Both the position numbers and the translations under genes were made by a program. From positions 1 to 19,370 of the forward strand of contig CAJUJI010000039.1 of NCBI GenBank assembly GCA_910586875.1: 19,370 nucleotides of DNA. The letters run 5' to 3'. Positions 1 to 6,390 of this stretch are shown here, one piece after another. Position 1 is the first letter of the stretch, and each line of letters opens with the position of its first letter. The notes beneath the pieces are model-generated. The model was not told the DNA's origin and did no database searches. It was given only the letters and a program-made list of their open reading frames with translations. This DNA is from an uncultured Anaerotruncus sp. GTDB taxonomy: Bacteria; Bacillota; Clostridia; Oscillospirales; Ruminococcaceae.

Positions 1-60
1 GACTTATGCTAGTGATAATGATATGCTTAAATCAAACAACGAACAAAATTTATGAAAAAT

Positions 61-76
61 ATGTTTGAATGAACAT
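61..76. promoter_or_regulatory. Candidate operator palindrome upstream of the sugar-acid locus
   Basis: An imperfect palindrome, ATGTT-N6-AACAT, sits about 40 nt before the first start codon. Its half-sites resemble those of GntR- or LacI-type catabolic repressors only in general form. No clear sigma-A promoter could be placed in the 114 bases available, and the true promoter may lie before the window. The call rests on symmetry and position alone. Confidence 0.22.
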
Positions 77-114
77 TTTATGGCGCATTCTAACAGGGAT
101 CGGAGGGAGACTTT

Positions 115-1377
115 GTGCTTCATTTAACCATGATCACCGACGATTTGAGCGGGGCAGCCGACTCGGGCAGCTACTATACCGAGCGCGGGCAACAGCTGAC
201 CATCTTCACCAGCAAAGAGGAGACCCTCGTCCGGCAAGCGGATGAAATTGTCGCGGTAAATCTCTCCTCCCGCAACACCGAGGGAGCGCTTGCCAAAAGC
301 CGCCATTTCCAGGTCTGTGAGAAGCTCAAGAGGTTGGAGCCGCAGCTGTTTATGAAGAAAATTGGCACCGGCTTTCGCGGAAACGACGCCTACGAGCTGG
401 AGGGGCTTTTGGAGGCAATGCCGGATTACTACTGCTTTCTTGTAGACAATGCGCCGGATTTAGGCACCTTTACCTTGTATGGCGACCAATATTGCGAGGG
501 CCAGATTTTACATAAATCGCTGTATGCAAAGGACCCGATTATGCCGCCCACAAAATCCTATATTCCCGAAATTCTTATGGAACACACACATTTTTCGGTG
601 GGGCTGGTAGACATTGACGCGGTGAAGGGCGAGACGCTCGCACAAAAGACCGCAGAACAGCTTGCAGCTGGGCATCGCATCCTTGTGTTTGATGCAATCA
701 CCCGACAGGACACACTCCATATTTTACAAACGCTCGCGCCGCTTTATCCAAAGGTATTTTGGACCGGCTCATTGGGGATTGCGGATGGGTTAGCCACCTA
801 TTTGTATGGCGCACCACAGCCGCATTTGTTCCAAAAACGGCCGGTACGCAGCCTTTGCTTCTGCGCCTCCGCCTATGAGATGGCAAAAAAGCAGGTGGAA
901 AAATCTCGCGAGAACGGCTTGCTTGTCACCGAGCTGGAGATCGACGCGCTGCTGGACGGGGACGAGAGCGCAAAAACACGGGCGGTTGCGGACTGCCTGG
1001 AGAAAAACCGGCGAGGGAATGTGATGTTCCTGCCGCGGGTGCAGCGGTATTCCTACCAGCCTGGCGTCAGCCAGCGCATCATGCAGGCGATGGGGGAATG
1101 CGCACAGCAGATTTGCCAGCGCGCACAGTTTGAACGAATTGCGGTGATCGGCGGCGAGACCGCCCAGGAGATTTTTGCGCGGCTGGCGGTAGGGCGAATG
1201 CGGCTCACCGGAAAGCTGGAGCCAGGGGTGGCCGAGGGAGAAATTTTAGATGGGCTGCTTGCGGGCAAGGAATTCGCCATCAAAGGTGGCAGCGTTGGAA
1301 GTGTTGACGCTTTAGAGAAGATGCTTTGTAACTGGGTGCCGCAGGCGCAATCGGAGGCTGCTTATGTGGAAGTTTGA
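115..1377 (+). CDS. Four-carbon acid sugar kinase family protein (DUF1537; OtnK/DtnK-like)
   Basis: This 420-residue protein has the two-domain length of the DUF1537 kinases, cytoplasmic enzymes that phosphorylate 3-oxo-tetronates or threonate with ATP. The N-terminal signature TDDLSGAADSG (residues 8-18) matches the family's DDLTGA-D-G. The C-terminal nucleotide-binding half shows GSLG (218-221), IGGETA (345-350) and a KGGSVG tail motif (390-395). The segment that is normally K-x-DSTLRGN reads KKIGTGFRGN (81-90), so the usual Asp and Ser are missing. Start is GTG at 115, about 5 nt after the strong site GGAGGGAGA (102-110); no better start lies downstream. It overlaps the class II aldolase gene by 14 nt, the classic OtnK-OtnC pairing. 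Family assignment is firm; the exact substrate is inference. Confidence 0.88.
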   Translation: MLHLTMITDDLSGAADSGSYYTERGQQLTIFTSKEETLVRQADEIVAVNLSSRNTEGALAKSRHFQVCEKLKRLEPQLFMKKIGTGFRGNDAYELEGLLEAMPDYYCFLVDNAPDLGTFTLYGDQYCEGQILHKSLYAKDPIMPPTKSYIPEILMEHTHFSVGLVDIDAVKGETLAQKTAEQLAAGHRILVFDAITRQDTLHILQTLAPLYPKVFWTGSLGIADGLATYLYGAPQPHLFQKRPVRSLCFCASAYEMAKKQVEKSRENGLLVTELEIDALLDGDESAKTRAVADCLEKNRRGNVMFLPRVQRYSYQPGVSQRIMQAMGECAQQICQRAQFERIAVIGGETAQEIFARLAVGRMRLTGKLEPGVAEGEILDGLLAGKEFAIKGGSVGSVDALEKMLCNWVPQAQSEAAYVEV

Positions 1378-1966
1378 ACAAACCTATTCTAAACAATTGG
1401 AGGAGGTTTGCACCTATTCCCGATTGGTTTATGAGCGCGGGCTGGTCTCTGCCAGAGGCGGCAACATCAGTGCCCGCTGCGATGAGAGCTTTTTAATCAC
1501 TGGCACCAACGTGCCGCTACGGATGGTGGACCAAAACGGGGTGGTACTTTGCGGGCCGGATGGAAACCCGCTGGAGGGACAGCCTGAACTGCGCCCCTCC
1601 AAGGAGACGCCGTTTCACAGCATCGTTTACCGCTGCCGGCCGGAGATTCGTTTTATCATCCATGCACATCCGGTCCATAGCATCGCATTTACACTGCTCA
1701 ATAAGGAGCTGCCGATGTGTACCGATTCGGCGAGGATGAAGCTGGTACAGGCGCCGATTATTCCGCGGGCCTGCCCTGGGACGCCACAGCTCGCCTCCAA
1801 TGTAGAGCAGGCGGTTTTAGCACATCCGCAAGCGCTCGCATTTTTGATGCAGGCACATGGAGTTTTGGTTTTGGGGGAGAACGCAGAGGACTGCTTCTGT
1901 CTGCTGGAACTTTTGGAGGATACCGCAAAAATTGCGCTGTTGGCTCAGGCCGCTGGCGCCCTATAA
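1364..1966 (+). CDS. Class II aldolase/adducin family protein, probable 3-oxo-tetronate 4-phosphate decarboxylase (OtnC-like) or FucA-like aldolase
   Basis: At 200 residues it is close to the length of FucA, AraD and OtnC enzymes, Zn-dependent aldolases that act on phosphorylated keto sugars. Visible family features are ARGGNIS (30-36, phosphate-binding GN-S loop), the acid in SKE (Glu81), the metal ligand pair HAHP (His100, His102) and the third ligand in AHG (His165). The ATG is preceded by GGAGG at 1353-1357, inside the end of the DUF1537 kinase gene, so the two are translationally coupled. In OtnK-OtnC pairs the kinase makes 3-oxo-tetronate 4-phosphate and the class II enzyme decarboxylates it to DHAP. 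That role is inferred from the pairing; a true retro-aldol reaction on another phosphorylated acid sugar is equally possible from sequence. Confidence 0.87.
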   Translation: MWKFEQTYSKQLEEVCTYSRLVYERGLVSARGGNISARCDESFLITGTNVPLRMVDQNGVVLCGPDGNPLEGQPELRPSKETPFHSIVYRCRPEIRFIIHAHPVHSIAFTLLNKELPMCTDSARMKLVQAPIIPRACPGTPQLASNVEQAVLAHPQALAFLMQAHGVLVLGENAEDCFCLLELLEDTAKIALLAQAAGAL

Positions 1967-1979
1967 ACCTTGTATATTG

Positions 1980-2007
1980 TTGGTGGAGCTTCCACAGTCA
2001 ATATAAT
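1980..2007 (+). promoter_or_regulatory. Possible internal promoter before dctP
   Basis: TTGGTG (1980-1985) and a perfect TATAAT (2002-2007) are separated by 16 nt in the 66-nt gap before dctP. The start site would fall just ahead of the dctP ribosome binding site. An extra promoter would fit the usual need for more binding protein than permease. The -35 is weak, so this is tentative. Confidence 0.35.
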
Positions 2008-2032
2008 CGATTGAAAAAAAGGAGAGATTTCG

Positions 2033-3127
2033 ATGAACAGTAAAAAATTGCTTGCAGCAGTCCTTTCGGTGACCATGTTAGCTGGTTCTCTGGCTGCTTG
2101 CGGGGGGTCTAGCAATGCTTCGTCTGCGGCGCCTGCATCGTCAGCAGCGCCAGCCGCTTCCAGTGAGAATGCCGCACAGCCTGCACCTGCACCCGCGGAT
2201 GCAGTCACCTTTACCGTAACCGCTGATGTTACCGGTGCGCGCGCTCCATATGTCGACCGCTTTGCAGAGCTGATTGCGGAAAAGACTGAGGGCCGTTATC
2301 AGGCGGATGTCATCGCTGCCGCTTCGCTGGGCAACGCAGCAGACATGGCACAGATGCTCCAGATGGGCACCTTGGATGTACTGATGAGCGATGATATGTC
2401 GATGGACGGCGTTCTGGACGGCGCACTTGGCTTTGCATGGCTGCCTGGTCTGGTAAAGGACTATGAAGAAGCAGATCAGTATTACAACAATGGCTGGATT
2501 GCAGACAGAGTTGCTGAGATCATGGAGAAAAACAACCTCATCCGCATCTCCTCCTTCTGCAACGGCTTCCGTCAGGTTGGTAACATCAAGCATCCGATCA
2601 AGGAATTGGACGATCTCAAGGGCCTGAAAATCCGCACCCCATCGGTTGAATCGGTTGTTTCCTTCTATGAGAAATGCGGCGCTCTGCCAGTTATGATCGC
2701 TGGTTCCGAGGTACTTTCCGCATTGCAGACCGGTACTGTTGATGGTTTGGACAACGCAGTATTCAACTATGTTAACCAGGGCATCACCGATGTTATCACC
2801 CAGATTTGCCTGGTGAACTACTGCTATTCCGGCGGCTGCTTCATCGCTAGCCCTGACTTCTGGAGCAAGCTGAGCGCTGAGGATCAAGCGATCTTCCGCG
2901 AGTGTGCACAGATTGCTTCCGATGAGTTCACCGAGTTCTTCCGCGCTGAGACCGACAAAATCCAGCAGGAAGGCATCGACAACGGACAGTGGGAGATTAC
3001 CGAGCCGTCTGAAGCAATGCAGGCTGCATTGGAGCCGATTTATCAGTCTATTTGGGACGAATTCTATGATAAGTACGGCGCAGACATCATGGAGCCGATT
3101 ATCAGCGGCGAGTACAAGAACGGTTAA
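2033..3127 (+). CDS. dctP: TRAP transporter solute-binding lipoprotein (DctP family)
   Basis: This 364-residue protein starts with a lipoprotein signal peptide: KK, a hydrophobic core, then the lipobox LAAC with lipid-modified Cys23. A low-complexity Ser/Ala/Pro linker (about 24-55) follows, as is normal for binding proteins tethered to a Gram-positive membrane. The mature part has the DctP hallmark, LKGLKIRTPSVES followed by the AGSEVLSALQTGTVDGLDNA segment. The Arg of KIRTP normally makes the salt bridge with a substrate carboxylate. It should capture an organic or sugar acid outside the cell and deliver it to the DctQ-DctM permease encoded next. The site AAAAAAAGGAG ends 8 nt before the ATG. 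Substrate cannot be read directly; the kinase and aldolase neighbours suggest a sugar acid. Confidence 0.93.
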   Translation: MNSKKLLAAVLSVTMLAGSLAACGGSSNASSAAPASSAAPAASSENAAQPAPAPADAVTFTVTADVTGARAPYVDRFAELIAEKTEGRYQADVIAAASLGNAADMAQMLQMGTLDVLMSDDMSMDGVLDGALGFAWLPGLVKDYEEADQYYNNGWIADRVAEIMEKNNLIRISSFCNGFRQVGNIKHPIKELDDLKGLKIRTPSVESVVSFYEKCGALPVMIAGSEVLSALQTGTVDGLDNAVFNYVNQGITDVITQICLVNYCYSGGCFIASPDFWSKLSAEDQAIFRECAQIASDEFTEFFRAETDKIQQEGIDNGQWEITEPSEAMQAALEPIYQSIWDEFYDKYGADIMEPIISGEYKNG

Positions 3128-3129
3128 TA

Positions 3130-3250
3130 AAAAGTTTTGTTGGCCTTTGAAAAGACCGCAGGGGCCAGGGACAAAGTCCCTGGCCGCAGGAAAACGCAGT
3201 TTTCCCGAGAAGCGCATTTTGGAAAGGTGAATTGCCGCCGCAGGCGGCAA
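3130..3250 (+). repeat. Left arm of a degenerate inverted repeat flanking dctQ
   Basis: A chain of short hairpins follows the dctP stop codon. It opens with AAAAGTTTTG and a GGCCTTTGAAAAGACC near-palindrome. Next come a 10-bp stem with AAA loop (3163-3172 with 3176-3185), a 7-bp stem (3189-3195 with 3199-3205), the block GAAGCGCATTTTGG (3209-3222), the block GGTGAATTGC (3226-3235) and an 8-bp stem (3232-3239 with 3243-3250). The same blocks occur in the same order on the opposite strand beyond dctQ, so this looks like one arm of a long, decayed inverted repeat. No convincing gene lies in it. Role unknown: a non-autonomous mobile element, or processing/attenuation hairpins within the TRAP operon. 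Confidence 0.75.
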
Positions 3251-3300
3251 GAGGAAAACCTTTTGCAGGAAGCGCACTTAAAAGAACCTAGAGGCTTGAA

Positions 3301-3379
3301 GGGCCAGGGGCGGGCAAACGCCTGCGCCTGGCCCTTGCGTTTTCCACGCAGTCTATAGCCAAAACACTCCCAGTGTTTT
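3301..3379 (+). repeat. Two further hairpins between dctP and dctQ
   Basis: The first hairpin pairs GGGCCAGG (3301-3308) with CCTGGCCC (3327-3334) around a GC-rich loop. The second pairs AAAACACT (3361-3368) with AGTGTTTT (3372-3379) around CCC. The first is preceded by CTTGAAGGGCCAGGGG, which resembles modules at about 3142-3185 and 12619-12660. Neither has a clean U-tract after it, so full termination before dctQ is unlikely. They may lower expression of the permease relative to the binding protein. Confidence 0.5.
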
Positions 3380-3420
3380 AACCATCCAGAAAAAGCCCAA
3401 TTTGGAGGGGATATCAGAAT

Positions 3421-3957
3421 ATGAAACAAAACCAAAAGCCTTATGGGGCGCTCGACCGGAGCAACGACCTGATAAAGCAGGCCGAAACCTTCCTGATGGC
3501 CTCCTGCACACTGGCATTGGTACTGGTCATCTTTATCGAGGTTGTGTGCCGCTATATGCTGTTCATTTCAACCGCCTGGGCAGAGGAGCTTTCCCGCTAT
3601 CTGTTCATCTGGCTGACCTACATCGGCTCGGCCTATGCGATTGATGAGGGCGGCCACATTGAAATTGACGTGTGTAAACAGCTCGTTGAAAAAATAGCAG
3701 ACGAGAACCGCCGTGAAAAGCTGCTCTCTGCGCTGGAAGCGGCTGCCATGCTGACAACCTGTGCCTTTTTGATCGTGTTTGGCAAAATTTTCTGGGATTA
3801 TATGATGAAGATTTGGTCAACCACCCAGACCTCCCCCACCATGCACATCCCAATGGGGTATATTTACCTTCCGGTGTTTATTGGAACGGTGATGGGAATT
3901 TTCCATTGTTTCTATAACCTGTACCGGCAGGCATTCAAGCTTCCTGCGGCGGAATAA
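3421..3957 (+). CDS. dctQ: TRAP transporter small permease subunit (DctQ family)
   Basis: This 178-residue protein shows four hydrophobic segments, as expected for DctQ, at roughly 25-45, 58-75, 98-118 and 140-160. The signature WAEELSRYLFIWLTYIGSA (about 58-76) is typical of the family. DctQ forms the integral membrane complex with DctM and imports the ligand released by DctP using an ion gradient. The start ATG follows GGAGGGG (3404-3410) with 10 nt spacing. Unusually, it is separated from dctP by 293 nt and from dctM by 270 nt. Both gaps are filled with inverted copies of a palindromic repeat, whereas TRAP genes are normally tightly packed. Confidence 0.92.
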   Translation: MKQNQKPYGALDRSNDLIKQAETFLMASCTLALVLVIFIEVVCRYMLFISTAWAEELSRYLFIWLTYIGSAYAIDEGGHIEIDVCKQLVEKIADENRREKLLSALEAAAMLTTCAFLIVFGKIFWDYMMKIWSTTQTSPTMHIPMGYIYLPVFIGTVMGIFHCFYNLYRQAFKLPAAE

Positions 3958-3969
3958 TGCCGTGTATTT

Positions 3970-3998
3970 AGGGGCTTTTTCTCTTGCAAAAAGCCCCT
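3970..3998. terminator. Perfect 11-bp terminator-like hairpin after dctQ
   Basis: AGGGGCTTTTT (3970-3980) pairs with AAAAAGCCCCT (3988-3998) around a 7-nt loop, 12 nt after the dctQ stop. On the + strand only two T residues follow, so it would be a weak terminator or an attenuator between dctQ and dctM. Shaped like a rho-independent terminator, but termination is unproven. Confidence 0.5.
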
Positions 3999-3999
3999 C

Positions 4000-4153
4000 T
4001 TGCGGCTCGCGGCGCGCGCCGCAATTCACCCCAAAATGCGCTTCACCGGAAAAGACGCGTTTCGCCCGCCTTGCGGCTGCGCCGCGCGACGTGCGACCAA
4101 AGGCTCCGCCTTTGGAATCCGCGGCCTTTGAAAAGGCCGGCGAAACTTTTGGT
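4000..4153 (-). repeat. Right arm of the inverted repeat flanking dctQ
   Basis: Read on the - strand from 4153, this arm begins AAAAGTTTCGCC. It continues with the stem CGGCCTTT/AAAGGCCG (4122-4129 with 4132-4139) and the stem CCAAAGGC/GCCTTTGG (4097-4104 with 4108-4115). Then come the blocks GAAGCGCATTTTGG (4031-4044) and GGTGAATTGC (4021-4030), which run directly together here; in the left arm they are split by AAA. Order and orientation mirror the arm at 3130-3250. It carries an extra GC-rich stretch at about 4060-4095 that the left arm lacks. No credible gene is present. Confidence 0.75.
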
Positions 4154-4227
4154 TTGCTGCTACGAGGTTTTTGCGAAGGGGCGGCGGAATCGGTGGGTGC
4201 AAACTTTATTAGAAATGGAGGGATTCC

Positions 4228-5541
4228 ATGTCAGCGTTGGCAGCACTTTTGTTATTCTTAGTTTCGTTCATGCTGGTTGCAATGCTGTTTAAAATGCCGG
4301 TTTCTTATGCACTGGGGTTCTCCTCGTTGCTGGTGCTGGCTTGCAGCGGCAAGAACACCGTAACGATTGCGCAATATTCCTTCTCCAGCCTGGATAGCTT
4401 CGCTCTGCTCGCAATTCCGTTTTACATCTTTGCGGGCGTTTTGATGGAGTACAGCGGTATCTCCAAGATGCTGATTGACTGGATTAAAGCATTTGTTGGA
4501 CGAGTACGCGGCGCAACCGGTATCATCACCATCATGGCCTGTATGGCATTCGGTGTACTCACCGGCTCTGCGATGGCGACCATCAGCGCAATCGGTAAAA
4601 TTATGGTTCCTGAACTGGAAAAGGACCACTACCCCGCTGCATACACCTCGGCGCTTTTGGCGGCAACCTGCTTTTTGGGCATCCTGATTCCGCCAAGCGT
4701 TCCTGGCATCATGTATGCGCTGGTTTCCGGCACGAAAATTTCAGAGGTCTGGATGGCGACCATTGGACCTGCATTTATCTTCGCAATCGGCTATATTGTC
4801 ATCAACTATCTGCGGGTCGGTAAGTTTGAGGTCAAGCCAGAGACCAGCGGACTTTCCTTAAATGAAAAAGCAAAGGATATCGTGAAGAATACCGTTCACG
4901 CATTCCCTGCGCTGCTCATGCCAATTATCATCTATGGCTGCATCTACGGCGGCGTTTGCACCGTCACCGAGGCGGGCGCGCTCAGCGCAGTTTACGGCAT
5001 CATCTACTTTGTGGTGGTGCGGCAGATGCAAAAAGACCGCATTAAAATTTCACTCTGGAAATGCTGTGCAATTGCGGGCGTTTCAACCGCAACCATCGGC
5101 CTGCTGAACGCCTTTTCGGTTGTAGCGGGCAAAGCGATGACCCTCACTGGTATTTCCAACTTTCTTTCCAATGCAATTACCGGCAATATCACCTCAAAGT
5201 TCTGGTTCCTGGTGATGATCAATATACTGTTCCTGTTCATGGGAACCTTTATGGACATCAACGCGACCGTTTTGATTATGACCCCACTGCTGCTGCCGGT
5301 TGCGCAGACCTATGGGATCACAGCGGTTCACTTTGGCACGATTATGTTAGTTAATATGTGCGTTGGATTCTTAACACCACCATTTGCGGTTGGTATCTTT
5401 GTATCCTCTAAAATTGCGAATGCCAGCTTTGGCGGCACGGTGAAGGAAGCACTCCCCTTCATTGGCGTCGGATTGGTTGCGATCCTTGTGACCACCGCTT
5501 GCCCAGGCTTCATCGATTTCTTTGTACAGCTATTCACTTGA
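4228..5541 (+). CDS. dctM: TRAP transporter large permease subunit (DctM family)
   Basis: This 437-residue, very hydrophobic protein has about 12 predicted membrane segments and the length of the DctM/SiaM transport subunit. Family-typical stretches include ALLAIPFYIFAGVLMEYSGI near residue 55, the glycine-rich AMATISAIGKIMVPEL, LLAATCFLGILIPPSVPGIMYALVSG and a late GFLTPPFAVGIFV. It carries the ion-coupled transport path and works with DctQ and DctP. The ATG follows GGAGGG (4218-4223). It ends 25 nt before the class I aldolase gene, which has its own AAGGAG site, so transport and catabolism appear to be co-transcribed. Confidence 0.95.
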   Translation: MSALAALLLFLVSFMLVAMLFKMPVSYALGFSSLLVLACSGKNTVTIAQYSFSSLDSFALLAIPFYIFAGVLMEYSGISKMLIDWIKAFVGRVRGATGIITIMACMAFGVLTGSAMATISAIGKIMVPELEKDHYPAAYTSALLAATCFLGILIPPSVPGIMYALVSGTKISEVWMATIGPAFIFAIGYIVINYLRVGKFEVKPETSGLSLNEKAKDIVKNTVHAFPALLMPIIIYGCIYGGVCTVTEAGALSAVYGIIYFVVVRQMQKDRIKISLWKCCAIAGVSTATIGLLNAFSVVAGKAMTLTGISNFLSNAITGNITSKFWFLVMINILFLFMGTFMDINATVLIMTPLLLPVAQTYGITAVHFGTIMLVNMCVGFLTPPFAVGIFVSSKIANASFGGTVKEALPFIGVGLVAILVTTACPGFIDFFVQLFT

Positions 5542-5566
5542 GTTAGAGAAAAAGGAGTAATGTAAC

Positions 5567-6379
5567 ATGGCCTTTTTAGGAAAAACGGTGCGGCTAAATC
5601 GTCTGGTGCCGCAGGAGGATGGACTTTATCTGGGGCTCACGGTGGACCATGCGATGGCGCGCGGTGTCATGCCTGGCTTGGATACCATTGAGGATACCCT
5701 TGCTAAGCTGCTAGCGGGCGAGCCGAATGCAATCACCATGCACAAAGGAATTGCGGACAGCTGCTTTGGACCATATGCAGGCAAGGTTCCGCTGGTACTG
5801 AAGTGCAGCACCTTCTCTCCCTATCAACCGGATGCGGATGTGATCGTTGCGGACGTGGAGGAAGCGGTACGCATGGGTGCCGACGCAGTTTCGGTTGGAT
5901 GTATTGTCGGCGGAAACAATCAGCCGGAGCAGATTCGCACCCTAAGCCAGTTCAGCAAGGCTGCCGCAGAAGTCGGAATGCCGCTGGTAACACACATCTA
6001 CCCGCGCGGCAACCTGATTGCGCCAGAAGATCGGATGGCTTGGAAAAACGTCCTTTATGCAGCGCGTGTCGCGGCCGAGCTGGGCATAGATTTTATCAAA
6101 ACCAATTACCCGGGCAATAAAGCAGACTTTGAAAAGGTGGTACGTGGAACGCCAACCCGTGTGATGGTTGCAGGCGGCGCACCCGGCGGCACCATCGAAA
6201 GCTATCTGCAAATGACCCGCGATGTCATCGATGCAGGCGGCAAGGGCGTTACTTATGGGCGGTTTGTGTTCCAATACAAGAACCCCACTGCATTGGTAAA
6301 AACCTTACGTAAGATTATCCACGAGGGGTATTCGGTCAAACAGGCGCAGGAATACCTTGCAGAGCTTGAGCATGAATGA
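5567..6379 (+). CDS. Class I aldolase of the DhnA/LacD/LsrF type (DeoC-FbaB superfamily)
   Basis: This 270-residue TIM-barrel enzyme makes a Schiff base with a keto substrate. It shows TVDHAM (25-30), IYPRG with Tyr145, the DFIKTNYPG strand with the probable Schiff-base Lys178, the phosphate-binding VAGGAPGG (201-208) and a final TYGRFVFQ (229-236). Spacing of the Tyr and Lys resembles archaeal-type class I fructose-bisphosphate aldolases. The product is probably DHAP from cleavage of a phosphorylated sugar or sugar acid. The ATG follows AAGGAG with 9 nt spacing. Its stop codon lies 11 nt before the start of the IolC-like kinase, so the two probably act in sequence, the kinase supplying its substrate. 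The exact substrate is inference; the related LsrF (a thiolase on an AI-2 derivative) warns against over-naming. Confidence 0.88.
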   Translation: MAFLGKTVRLNRLVPQEDGLYLGLTVDHAMARGVMPGLDTIEDTLAKLLAGEPNAITMHKGIADSCFGPYAGKVPLVLKCSTFSPYQPDADVIVADVEEAVRMGADAVSVGCIVGGNNQPEQIRTLSQFSKAAAEVGMPLVTHIYPRGNLIAPEDRMAWKNVLYAARVAAELGIDFIKTNYPGNKADFEKVVRGTPTRVMVAGGAPGGTIESYLQMTRDVIDAGGKGVTYGRFVFQYKNPTALVKTLRKIIHEGYSVKQAQEYLAELEHE

Positions 6380-6390
6380 GGGGGAGCGGT

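Noticed and set aside
2141..3277. Long open frame of 378 codons on the - strand across dctP
   Set aside because: It is fully antisense to a well-supported lipoprotein gene, has no recognisable domains and runs into repeat sequence; it is a by-product of codon composition.
3130..4230. CRISPR array
   Set aside because: The repeated blocks are in inverted, not direct, orientation, are unevenly spaced and lack uniform spacers.
3962..4292. Two short + strand frames of about 100 codons between dctQ and dctM
   Set aside because: They translate the palindromic repeat arm and run into the dctM start in other frames; Arg/Pro/Ala-rich with no plausible product.
5567..6379. Naming the aldolase IolJ
   Set aside because: IolJ-type enzymes are class II metal-dependent aldolases; this protein shows the class I Schiff-base lysine and DhnA-type motifs.
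6376..6390. Start of the IolC-like kinase at 6376 with a stop/start overlap
   Set aside because: The AGGGGGAG site lies inside this stretch and is correctly spaced for the ATG at 6391.
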